Made by a program: the position numbers and the translations under genes | Shown: one piece after another, positions 18,017-26,056 of the stretch | How the letters are laid out: every line of letters begins with the position of its first letter | Numbering within the stretch: position 1 is the stretch's first letter | The notes under the pieces: generated by a model | What the model saw: the letters and a program-made list of their open reading frames with translations, nothing else | Told to the model about the DNA's origin: nothing | Database searches by the model: none | Assembly (NCBI GenBank): GCA_945900755.1 | Contig: CAMDKS010000014.1 | Span: forward strand, 1 to 64,000 | DNA from: Bdellovibrio sp. ZAP7 | GTDB lineage: Bacteria > Bdellovibrionota_B > Oligoflexia > Oligoflexales > RGVZ01 | Direction: 5' to 3' | DNA: 64,000 bases

Positions 18017-18931
18017 TCAATTCTTCGGTGATAAATTGAAAACTAATTTTTCGTTACCGGTCGTGGCAGTAAACGCATTGGGCGAGGTCGTCGAAAGGCT
18101 TGTAAGTGGGCTAACGGTGACATAAATATCGCGGAGGCCCTCGGTTCGAGAAAGCTGAACAGGAATAGTGTCCGTGCCTGCCTGTAATGTTACAACCTGC
18201 CCTTTGAGCGCACTAATTTCGAGTGTTATGCTATCAACAGTACTTGAACTTGCGATGCTTGCAAATAAGGATCCATTGTCAGGCCCTGTGCCAGGAGTAA
18301 CCGTCGGCGATGTTTTAAGAAAATCGATCCAAGTCTTGGTCGAATCAATTTCAGGGTCTGCGGCTACACTTTTAACGCCTTCAATATCACCAGGTCCTAG
18401 CTCCAATTTCTCTCGGGATGTTGATCCCATAATTTCACTGTCTTGCTGTTGCTGACTTCTGTTAGCGGAGCAGCTTGCCGAAGCAGCATCCTTATACTGA
18501 TCGCAGAGTCCGAAGCTGTGGCCGACTTCGTGTAGCAAAATTGCATTCAGAAAGTCTCCGCTCGCACCAGTATTTACATAGATTTGGCCCGGCTTTGCGT
18601 TCCACCAATTTAGTCCTATATCCCCGAATTTTTCGATATTTATTGTAACAGTAGAATTGCTATTACATTTATTCATTTTAAAGTGACCCCACCTGCCGAT
18701 GGCGGTCGCCCATCTTTCAGTGGCGCGTTCAGCCCCGGCCACATCATCTGGATCACTAGAACAAAATTCCAGAGAATCACCTGGCAACAGCCCAATAATA
18801 TTTGCGGTGCCACCACCCTCTAGCATGCCCCACTTTATCTGCGAATTCTTGCCCTGGCCGTTAGGAGGTGTGCATGAACCAACAACGAGAGCGATAACTA
18901 AGAAGTAGGTGATCTGTAATAAACGTTGCAT
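18017..18931 (-). CDS. Metzincin-type zinc metalloprotease lipoprotein
   Basis: A 304-residue protein. ATG at 18931 has GGAGG four to five bases upstream; an upstream in-frame ATG would add 13 residues before the signal peptide. The signal peptide ends in the lipobox VVGSC (Cys19). Residues about 165-176 read LHEVGHSFGLCDQ, the HExxHxxGxxD zinc site with Asp as third ligand, and a Met-turn is visible in SEIMGS. It therefore belongs near the matrixin and snapalysin group. About 100 C-terminal residues form a Ser/Thr-rich beta domain that may bind substrate or envelope. It should act on extracellular or periplasmic protein. Confidence 0.85.
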   Translation of the reverse strand: MQRLLQITYFLVIALVVGSCTPPNGQGKNSQIKWGMLEGGGTANIIGLLPGDSLEFCSSDPDDVAGAERATERWATAIGRWGHFKMNKCNSNSTVTINIEKFGDIGLNWWNAKPGQIYVNTGASGDFLNAILLHEVGHSFGLCDQYKDAASASCSANRSQQQQDSEIMGSTSREKLELGPGDIEGVKSVAADPEIDSTKTWIDFLKTSPTVTPGTGPDNGSLFASIASSSTVDSITLEISALKGQVVTLQAGTDTIPVQLSRTEGLRDIYVTVSPLTSLSTTSPNAFTATTGNEKLVFNLSPKN

Positions 18932-19183
18932 GAGGCCTCCAGCAAATGTTGATTTACCCATATCGGCCATTTATGCCGAGACCTTAAGGCATAAATAATT
19001 CTCCTGTAAAATCAGCTAGTTGATTGTTTTATTTAAAATTCGCTCTTTGAAAGTTAATAATCCTCGGGCTCGTCTCCCCGTAACATTACGTTGATTATGA
19101 TTTTATTGAATAGATTGCATTATACCTCAAGGTAGTTTATAATAAATTCTAGATCTCCATTAATACTTTAATTACAGGCAGTT

Positions 19184-20473
19184 ATGAAGAGAGACGCAGA
19201 AAAATACGTGAGCCTGTTTTTGGCAGATAGCCAACCCATTAGCAACGTTTTGTTGGTTCAAGGAGCGAGGCAAGTAGGTAAGACATTTTTGATTCACTCA
19301 AGCCTCAAAGATAAGGAGAACCTTGTCACCATCAATTTTGAGAAAGATCCGCATATCAAAATGATGGTTGATGCGACCAAGTCTTTTGAAGATTTTACCG
19401 AATTGTTAACACGTCGCTTCAATTTCAAAACAAATGGCGGTTGCACGCTTTTTATAGATGAAGCTCAAGAAAGCGAAAAAATTGGGTCTTATGTTCGATT
19501 TATGAAAGAGGATTGGCTCAATACAAAAGTCATCCTAACTGGATCGAGTATGAAACGTCTGTTTCGCAACAGTACTAGAGTGCCGGTCGGTCGAATTGAC
19601 TACTTAAGCATTCAAGGTTTCTCGTTTCGAGAGTATTTGCGAATGAATGATTGCGAATCACTGCTCGATGAAGCTCGGCATAAAATGTCGTCTATTTCTG
19701 ACGATCTTCATCAATTGCTTTTAAGCAGGTACGATGACTTTTTAATGATTGGAGGTTTACCCAGTGCTGTGATTGCGCGGAAGGAAGGAAAAGACTCGGA
19801 GACAGTATTGAATTTCATTTTGGCGTCTCAGGCAGAGGATTTTTTACGGATTGAGGATGTAAAAAGCTATCTGTTTTTAGACGCATTAAAAGGGGTTGCA
19901 AATCACATCGGCAGTCCATCGATGTATACTCATATTGCACATAATAATTATGATGCCAAGAAAATAGTTCAAAAGCTCTTGGAGTGGTCCATTGTACATG
20001 AGATCGATCAACGCGGTGCGACACCGACACAAAAATTTGCTCCAAAACGTTATCTTTACGATTTAGGCGTTTTGCGACTGGTCAGAGAAACCGTACTTCC
20101 CAAACTCTCTGTCATACACACTCTCGATGAGCGTCTTAGAACTCCTATTGGCGGACTTATAGAAAATGCGGTGCTTTTGCAGCTTCTAGCTGGCTCAGGC
20201 GGATTAAGCCTTCTATCTGGATGGAAGAAAAATCACAAGGAACCAATTGAAGTTGATTTTGTCATCAAGAGAGAGGGAGTTCCAACGCCTGTAGAGGTGA
20301 AGGCCACCCTCAAGGCCAACAATAGGCACTGTAAGAATATAGTTCACTATTGTAATTTGCTTGGCTTGAAACACGGAGTATTGTTGTCATTGGATCGTTG
20401 CCAAACATTTAAAATAGACAATGTCACAATTAATTCGTATCCCGCTTATTTGACAGAAGTTTTGAATTCTTAG
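19184..20473 (+). CDS. AAA_14/DUF4143-type ATPase (second copy)
   Basis: A 429-residue protein of the same family as the ATPase at 7657 but strongly diverged. Walker A VLLVQGARQVGKTFLI (about 23-38), Walker B CTLFIDEAQ, sensor VILTGSSMKRLF, and the DUF4143 part with PIEVDFVIKREGVPTPVEVKA at the C-terminus. It is complete, with no IS end. The ATG has only a weak ribosome site (AGGCAG). It is convergent with a response regulator gene and has a 250-base AT-rich leader. Cellular role unknown. Confidence 0.88.
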   Translation: MKRDAEKYVSLFLADSQPISNVLLVQGARQVGKTFLIHSSLKDKENLVTINFEKDPHIKMMVDATKSFEDFTELLTRRFNFKTNGGCTLFIDEAQESEKIGSYVRFMKEDWLNTKVILTGSSMKRLFRNSTRVPVGRIDYLSIQGFSFREYLRMNDCESLLDEARHKMSSISDDLHQLLLSRYDDFLMIGGLPSAVIARKEGKDSETVLNFILASQAEDFLRIEDVKSYLFLDALKGVANHIGSPSMYTHIAHNNYDAKKIVQKLLEWSIVHEIDQRGATPTQKFAPKRYLYDLGVLRLVRETVLPKLSVIHTLDERLRTPIGGLIENAVLLQLLAGSGGLSLLSGWKKNHKEPIEVDFVIKREGVPTPVEVKATLKANNRHCKNIVHYCNLLGLKHGVLLSLDRCQTFKIDNVTINSYPAYLTEVLNS

Positions 20474-20482
20474 AAACTAGGG

Positions 20483-20502
20483 AGTCGCAGGCGCCAGCGA
20501 CT
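20483..20502. terminator. Hairpin between convergent genes
   Basis: Six-base stem AGTCGC/GCGACT around AGGCGCCA, overlapping the stop codon of the response regulator gene on the minus strand. A related, longer hairpin is at 41539. There is no T run, so it may act as a transcript end or as a REP-like element. Confidence 0.45.
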
Positions 20503-21154
20503 AGCTATTGTTTGCTGTGACGCGAAAATTTGAATGCTCATTTTCAAATAGTGTTTTGGCGCGAGTCACTTGACTAAGTAGGGCTCCGATGGTCGGGAGT
20601 TTTAATTTATTTAATATATTCGCGCGGTGATGGTCGGCAGTGAACCGGCTAATATTCAGTTTTTCGCCGATTTCTCGGCTGGCCATACCCGCTAGTATTA
20701 GGCCTAAGACTTCTAGTTCCCGATTGGTTAGACTTTGCATGGCGGTCCATACGGTGACGGATTCCAGATTTTTAAGGCGAATACTTTTCGACCAAGCCAG
20801 GGCATTCCCCACTAATTCAAGCAGTTCAGGGCCTAAAAATGGTTTTTGGAGTAAATCAAATGCGCCACTTTTCATGGCGTTTCGGGTTATCTGCACGTCA
20901 GCGTGACCTGTCAACAACACGGCAGGAAATAGGGGTAGCCACCCTCCAATTTTCTCAAGTACCTGTAGGCCAGAAAGTTCAGGCATTTCAAAATCGACCA
21001 GCAGGCAGCCTTCAGCGCTGCCATCGAATTCTGCAAGCATTTTTCTGGGGTCTGTATATTTTTGAAATTTAACGTCAAGGCTACTTAGAATGATGGCAGA
21101 AAGATCTACCATGTCCGTATTGTCGTCAAGAATGTAGACCACTGGTTTTGCCAT
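20501..21154 (-). CDS. FixJ/NarL-type response regulator
   Basis: A 217-residue two-domain regulator. ATG at 21154 has AAGGA at good distance, and starts MAKPVVYILDD; longer starts are not supported. Residues 3-118 are a receiver with acidic pocket DD, acceptor Asp in GCLLVDFEMPELSG, Thr in LLTGHAD and Lys in LLQKPF. Residues 150-205 are a LuxR-type helix-turn-helix (LTNRELEVLGLILAGMASREIGEKLNISRFTADHHRANIL). A close paralogue is at 36401. No kinase lies next to this copy, so its partner is likely elsewhere. Confidence 0.93.
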   Translation of the reverse strand: MAKPVVYILDDNTDMVDLSAIILSSLDVKFQKYTDPRKMLAEFDGSAEGCLLVDFEMPELSGLQVLEKIGGWLPLFPAVLLTGHADVQITRNAMKSGAFDLLQKPFLGPELLELVGNALAWSKSIRLKNLESVTVWTAMQSLTNRELEVLGLILAGMASREIGEKLNISRFTADHHRANILNKLKLPTIGALLSQVTRAKTLFENEHSNFRVTANNS

Positions 21155-21612
21155 CAAATTATTCCTTGTAACAGTAAATGTGAGAATACGACTTAGGTAG
21201 TACTTCATTTTTCTGCATTTCTCTCATTTTTTATCGTATTGGGTTCGTGTTTTTTCATTTGCTGTGTGACATGGAGATTGCTCAATGGCGATGTCTCGCT
21301 ATATCAGCAATAGGTCCGATACCATTTTACCAGATCCATCGGCAGCGGTTCCAGATCAGTCTTTGGTGCTTTCGCACCAGTGACTCATTAGAGTGAATTT
21401 TTGGGACAACAAGTGTCGTATCACACTCGCTAACGTTAAACCTACAGGCACGGAAAAGTCTCCAAAAGTGCCTAGATACCTGTATCTTATTCACAAATTG
21501 TAAATTGGCCTTCCAAAAAAATATGGCATGGTATTTGCTTTGTGGTGGTTTCAGGCTGTGGCATCCGTGAGGGTTCCGAAGAAGTGAACAAAACGTCATA
21601 GGGAGGGCAGTC
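21155..21612. other. Gene-free spacer
   Basis: 458 bases between divergent genes. I see no credible gene, no RNA fold and no sigma-54 site. It should hold the promoters of both flanking units. Confidence 0.5.
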
Positions 21613-21735
21613 ATGTCAAACGAAGTATTCACGCTCGGATCAAATTTATGGATCGCGTTGTTCGCAGCGGCGTTTTTTGCCCGAGATCGCCGGCCAGGGT
21701 CTGCAAGGAAAAGAATGAACTGGGTGAAGCTTTGA
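21613..21735 (+). CDS. Small 40-residue membrane protein coupled to the transporter
   Basis: MSNEVFTLGSNLWIALFAAA followed by FFARDRRPGSARKRMNWVKL. GGGAGGG stands five to eight bases before the ATG, the best ribosome site of the region. It has one hydrophobic segment (about 11-22) and a basic tail, so it probably sits in the inner membrane with the tail in the cytoplasm. Its TGA (21733-21735) overlaps the TTG at 21732 that I take as the start of the transporter, so the two should be translationally coupled. I do not know its function; it could be a leader or a small partner of the transporter. Confidence 0.65.
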   Translation: MSNEVFTLGSNLWIALFAAAFFARDRRPGSARKRMNWVKL

Positions 21736-22853
21736 GCGCGCCGACGCCGTTTGATAGCGGCGCTTTAGCGCGCAATCTTCCGTTCATCATACTCGTCACG
21801 CTTGGGCTAGCGATCGGTGTATTTTTCTTTCAGGTTGTGAAGCCTTTGCTGATGCCACTTTTTCTCGCGGCCGTTGTCGCGCTGCTCGTGCAGCCGTGGC
21901 ACCGTAGGTTGCTGCGTCATATGCCGCCTTGGACGAGTGCGACAATCATTACTGCTACGATCCTCCTCGCAGTTGTCGCGCCGATTTCGGCGGGGATCGT
22001 CATCGCTGTTAAGGATCTAGGTGCGTTCGTGGCCGAAGTGCGCCAATCTTCAACTCCAGAAGCTATGCGGGGTTTTGCTGATCCTGCGCGTTATCCTTGG
22101 CTTGCCGATCTATTGGCATTTATCACACGCTACGTTCCAGTCGACGCCTCACAGCTGAGTGGCGTGACGCTGGATGTATTGAGTGGCGCAGGCGAAAGCC
22201 TATATCTTAGCACCATGCGAGTGATCGGCAATTTGCCGTGGGTGGCGCTGAGTGTTTTTACCTTCTGTGTCTCGACATGGTTCTTCCTTGTCGATGGCAC
22301 CAAGTTTCTCGCAATCTGGCGGGGGTTTTCACCACTACGCGCCACCGATGATGCCTTGATCCGCTCGGAGTTCGCCGCTGTGTGTCGAGGCGTTGTTTTG
22401 GGGACTCTACTTGCAGCCATCGCCCAGGCACTGCTGATGATGCTGGTCCTGGCGGGAATAGCGGCCGCAAGTTCTGCCGTTGGCATCGGTGATTGGATTA
22501 TTCTCCTGGGATTACTTACGTTAATTTTTGCCATGATTCCTTTCGTCGGCGCAGCCGCAGTATGGGGTCCAACAGCGATTTGGATGTTGCTGCAAGGGCA
22601 TGTAGTTCCCGCTATCTCTTTGATTGTGCTGGGTGCTCTTGTCATTTCAACCGCAGATAACCTGATCAAGATTTGGGCGATTAAAGATGCAGCCAAATTG
22701 CACCCTCTTTTTGTGTTCATTTGTGTATTTGGAGGTTTAAGGCTGCTGGGTATACCGGGGGTTTTTGTTGGGCCAATTGTCGGGGCCGTGCTGTTTGCAA
22801 TCGTTAAGGTTCTGCGGAACGAATCATCTGTTTTGATGGGGCATACGAGTTAG
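21732..22853 (+). CDS. AI-2E family transporter (PerM/YdiK type)
   Basis: A 373-residue inner-membrane protein with about seven to eight hydrophobic segments (LPFIILVTLGLAIGVFFFQV, LLMPLFLAAVVALLVQPW, SATIITATILLAVVAPIS and others) in the pattern of this family, whose members move AI-2, sodium or other solutes. The start is taken as TTG at 21732, overlapping the stop of the small gene; the frame is open back to an ATG at 21648 that lies inside that gene. The G+C and codon choice are higher than in the neighbours and the sequence resembles beta/gammaproteobacterial members, which suggests transfer. Confidence 0.85.
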   Translation: MSAPTPFDSGALARNLPFIILVTLGLAIGVFFFQVVKPLLMPLFLAAVVALLVQPWHRRLLRHMPPWTSATIITATILLAVVAPISAGIVIAVKDLGAFVAEVRQSSTPEAMRGFADPARYPWLADLLAFITRYVPVDASQLSGVTLDVLSGAGESLYLSTMRVIGNLPWVALSVFTFCVSTWFFLVDGTKFLAIWRGFSPLRATDDALIRSEFAAVCRGVVLGTLLAAIAQALLMMLVLAGIAAASSAVGIGDWIILLGLLTLIFAMIPFVGAAAVWGPTAIWMLLQGHVVPAISLIVLGALVISTADNLIKIWAIKDAAKLHPLFVFICVFGGLRLLGIPGVFVGPIVGAVLFAIVKVLRNESSVLMGHTS

Positions 22854-22862
22854 GAATATCGC

Positions 22863-24125
22863 TCAAAAGACCATCTGGGCTTGAATATTTCCCCCGCCCC
22901 AAGGCCTAAAAGGTGCTTGCTTATAAGGAAAATCTCGAGTGATCTGATCAATGTCCCAAGTGGCGTTCAATCCAAAACCGGCTTCAGGAGTGAAATTCCA
23001 ATTCACGGCCGTGACGTATTTTACTTCGAGATTTCGCCAGCGCCGAGCACCTTCAAGAATCGTAACATTGTTTGCGACGACGCCTTGACTGAACTTGCTT
23101 CTAGGTGACAAAAGGGATTCAGAACGTACATCAATTCCAGACTCTTTGCGGTCGCTGCTCGATGGTGGAACGGCCAGTGATCGTTTTTTGATTGTCTTTT
23201 CATCTTCTGGATAGGCCCACGTCGACAGCCTGTTTACTCCAAAAACGGACATTCGGAAGGCCTGGTCCACACTGTAAGGTTTCCAGCTTTTACCTAGCTC
23301 GACAAAGGTTGCACGACGTTTGAATCGCATTTGATTTAGGCCCTCGAGGCTGGACCACGACTCGAATTTCTCATCATTTTCGACCGTCAAAAAATAGAAC
23401 TGATCAGCAGTAGATCCAAGATTCAATGTCCCTGAGACCTTGTTCCGCCAGTAACTATAGATGCCACTTTCAGGCCGCAGCCAAGAAAAAGGCTGGTCGG
23501 ATTCTATTTTTACAGAACCGCTGACCGAGTCTGAAAAAATCTTTCGCCAACCGCGAAGTTCATAGGTGCGAGCAGGCTGCAAATACGTCGCCCTGGGCTC
23601 GTGAGTCTTGTCGTTGTAGTAGTGATCGACACTCCAATAGATGAAATCTAAATGTTGATCCTTCGTCTCAAACATCCTTGCACCTACGCCGATGTCACCA
23701 TACTCCTTGTTCACGCTGCCGTCACCCAAAACGAGAACACGTAACTGGTCAATGAACCGAATGCCAAGCCGCAATTCACGGGCTTCTTCGATTTCTGTGG
23801 GATCCTCTACCCGACTTTGCTCAAAAGCAATTGAAAGGTCATTGGTCGAAATGGGATCAATCTTTATGTCCTCTACAAAATAGAATCTGGTCATCGTAAG
23901 GCTCCCTGCAGACACTCTAAAGCCAGAGCGAGCCGAATCCCAGTTCGCATCCCACGAAATGGGGCGACGATAGCTCAACCGGTCGTTGTAGGATTCCGTG
24001 TTGAGTTCAAAATCTTGATCAATCATATCAGCATCAAAATGATGAAATCTGGCGAAGGCATAACTCGAGGGAAAGGCCAGATTTGAAAATATATAGATCC
24101 ATAAATTTTGCCAAAATACTTTCAA
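22863..24125 (-). CDS. Probable outer-membrane beta-barrel protein
   Basis: A 420-residue protein. The start is TTG at 24125 with GGGTGG upstream; this is the only start that gives a signal peptide (hydrophobic run WIYIFSNLAFPSSYAFA). The mature part is full of alternating strands with aromatic girdle residues and charged loops, and ends in QAQMVF, the terminal Phe typical of proteins inserted by the Bam complex. I count enough strands for about 16. Ligand and family are unknown. It is convergent with the transporter gene. Confidence 0.7.
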   Translation of the reverse strand: MKVFWQNLWIYIFSNLAFPSSYAFARFHHFDADMIDQDFELNTESYNDRLSYRRPISWDANWDSARSGFRVSAGSLTMTRFYFVEDIKIDPISTNDLSIAFEQSRVEDPTEIEEARELRLGIRFIDQLRVLVLGDGSVNKEYGDIGVGARMFETKDQHLDFIYWSVDHYYNDKTHEPRATYLQPARTYELRGWRKIFSDSVSGSVKIESDQPFSWLRPESGIYSYWRNKVSGTLNLGSTADQFYFLTVENDEKFESWSSLEGLNQMRFKRRATFVELGKSWKPYSVDQAFRMSVFGVNRLSTWAYPEDEKTIKKRSLAVPPSSSDRKESGIDVRSESLLSPRSKFSQGVVANNVTILEGARRWRNLEVKYVTAVNWNFTPEAGFGLNATWDIDQITRDFPYKQAPFRPWGGGNIQAQMVF

Positions 24126-24334
24126 TGGCCACCCAAAACAAAAGGGGAAGGAAATACGCTGTAACGTAACATTTTTCTAAAGTGAATTCCACCTCTTTGG
24201 GGTACATATTTGGCGCAATATGCGGCTTAACACACAGTCTCAAATACGGTGCAGATGTAAAATGTAATTGATCTAAACGCTTTAAAATGTGCCAATTTTT
24301 TCTATTACGCGACCATTCGTCTCCAATTATAACT

Positions 24335-24351
24335 TTGGCACAAAATATGCA
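24335..24351 (+). promoter_or_regulatory. Sigma-54 promoter (-24/-12) for the DUF4360-like pair
   Basis: TTGGCACAAAATATGCA: GG and GC ten bases apart, near-complete match to TTGGCAC-N5-TTGCA. The expected transcript start is about 24362, 77 bases before the ATG at 24439. Confidence 0.75.
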
Positions 24352-24438
24352 GGCCGCAGAAGACAGAAGACCGGTGACAACTCACCGGCAAAAAATTAAT
24401 TGGGCTGCAAAAAAATCACAATGGATAGGAGACGAAAA

Positions 24439-25113
24439 ATGAAGATATTGCATAAAACTTTAATCATTAAAAGTGCACTTGCCGCCGTTAGGCTGGGGTT
24501 TGGGGGATTAATGCTTTCAACGATGGCATTCGGTGCCCAGTCGGTCGAATGGGATGTGTACCGTACAATCATGGGTGGATCTGGCTGCTTGAAAGATGTT
24601 GACGCATTTGTCTCGGCAAACGGCAATGATTTGGCCATTGTTTTCACAAGATTGGGAGTTGACCTGCCTGGTGGTGGATCGGCAGTTCTTGCAGGACGTT
24701 CCGCGTGTTCGGTTAGGGTTCCAGCAAGAATTGCCCCCGGAGTCTATATTGGGGAATTGGATCAAAGAGTAAGTTACGGCGTCGTTAAAACACCGTATAC
24801 GCGCGGAAGTGTCGCTACGCGTAGTACATTTTTCGGATTTTCAGTAAGTCCGTATACTGTCGATTTGCCCTACGGAATTTCGATGAATAGCCCACTGTTT
24901 GTTCAATCAAGACACGACTTCTTCTCAGTTAGAACAACTCCAAGCTGGTACTACGGTTGGTGTTCTCGCAATCGTGCGCCTCAGGGCCTATATCAAGCAA
25001 ACATCGCCGTGTCTGGTCAGAAATATAACCGCTACGAAGATTTGATTATGTTTGTTGACGGACTTGACCTGAAGTACGAAGTTGTTGCCGGGCCGGTGCA
25101 GTGCCAATTGTAG
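24439..25113 (+). CDS. Secreted DUF4360-like protein
   Basis: A 224-residue protein with AGGAGA before the ATG. The signal peptide runs to about residue 34 (ALAAVRLGFGGLMLSTMAFGAQ). The mature part shows GGSGCLKDVDAFVSANGND, a Cys-rich spacing SACSVRVPARIAPGVYIGELD and RSTFFGF, in the order seen in DUF4360 secreted proteins of bacteria and fungi. This assignment is from pattern only. Function of the family is unknown. The next gene is a distant relative in the same operon, and a sigma-54 promoter precedes both. Confidence 0.7.
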   Translation: MKILHKTLIIKSALAAVRLGFGGLMLSTMAFGAQSVEWDVYRTIMGGSGCLKDVDAFVSANGNDLAIVFTRLGVDLPGGGSAVLAGRSACSVRVPARIAPGVYIGELDQRVSYGVVKTPYTRGSVATRSTFFGFSVSPYTVDLPYGISMNSPLFVQSRHDFFSVRTTPSWYYGWCSRNRAPQGLYQANIAVSGQKYNRYEDLIMFVDGLDLKYEVVAGPVQCQL

Positions 25114-25208
25114 AATTTGATCTTGGCATTGCGGACGATCCATCGTGCATTTTATGGATCTGTTCGCGGCCACACCACAGAGAAATAATACAAGAAAAAG
25201 GAAAAATT

Positions 25209-25889
25209 ATGCATGCTATGCGCCAAATCGGTCCAATATATGTGGCATTACTCTCATTGATTTATATTTTGCCGACAAATGTGCATGCCAAACCCGTATT
25301 GAATGACTGGTTTGCGCTCGGTTCTGGATGTCGAGCAAAATCAAATGTCCCGGGAAACGTTTCCCGAAGGAACCTAAGCAACGACTTGGAACTGCCAGAT
25401 GTCTACCGAGTTGAATTCACGTTTAAAGACTTGAGCCTAAAACAGGATACGGCAGCTAGAGACGTTTTGCAATTTGCTCGAGAATGTGCGATCAGACTAA
25501 ACATAAATCCTCCAAAAAATAGAAGGCTTGTTTCGCTTCGTGCTCGCACTGAAGTCGTGACGAATAAAAATACGGGCGTTATGCTCGACGCACAATCCGA
25601 ACTTATCATTGGGGCAGTCAGCCTTGCATCTGAAAGAAGAACGGAAAACGATCAAGCGCAAATTCTGAACAAAGTCGATAAAATCGAATTGGAATCCGAC
25701 GGTTCAAGTGGTAGTCCCATGCCTTTGTTCGGTTGCGGTGAGGCAAAAATTGTTGGCTTCAACTTTTCCTGGATAGCTACCCGGAAAAGTTCGGACATTG
25801 CCGAATTATCAGTAAATCTCGGTAAGAAAAAAAATCTGGTCATTGAAGCAACATTGGCCGCTTGTGATTCACCTGAAGTGCCGCAATAA
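25209..25889 (+). CDS. Secreted DUF4360-like protein, 3' end in an IS remnant
   Basis: A 226-residue protein with AAGGA before the ATG at 25209. Signal peptide to about residue 26 (IYVALLSLIYILPTNVHA). The mature part has GSGCRAKSNV, a Cys in ARECAIRLNINPP and a later GCGEAKI, spaced as in the upstream gene, with which it shares a transcript. The last codons (EVPQ and stop) lie in the end of IS remnant C, as happens in the ATPase at 7657, so the original C-terminus may be lost by a few residues or more. Confidence 0.7.
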   Translation: MHAMRQIGPIYVALLSLIYILPTNVHAKPVLNDWFALGSGCRAKSNVPGNVSRRNLSNDLELPDVYRVEFTFKDLSLKQDTAARDVLQFARECAIRLNINPPKNRRLVSLRARTEVVTNKNTGVMLDAQSELIIGAVSLASERRTENDQAQILNKVDKIELESDGSSGSPMPLFGCGEAKIVGFNFSWIATRKSSDIAELSVNLGKKKNLVIEATLAACDSPEVPQ

Positions 25890-25973
25890 TCAATGTTCAC
25901 GATACTCCAAGACGCCTGAAGTGGACGGTCTATCACCAGTTTTAAGCGGGCAGCATAATAAAGCGGTAGTACA
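25874..25973 (+). mobile_element. Insertion-sequence remnant C
   Basis: About 100 bases with both ends of the family (TGAAGTGCCGCAATAATC at the left, AATAAAGCGGTAGTACA at the right) and only the last codons of the transposase between them. 21 bases (25877-25897) are identical to 9030-9050. A one-base deletion relative to copy B (GGTCTATC for GGTCTAATC) breaks the reading frame. It is too short to move by itself. Confidence 0.8.
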
Positions 25974-26056
25974 GCGGGGATAAGAGACTGAAATGACTTG
26001 ATTAAAATTAGAAATCAAAATATAATCGCTTAAGCTTCAATATTGGGGGGTCTTTT

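Noticed and set aside
21327-21632. Minus-strand open frame of 101 codons
   Set aside because: No ribosome site, unusual composition, and overlaps the well-supported start of the 40-residue gene.
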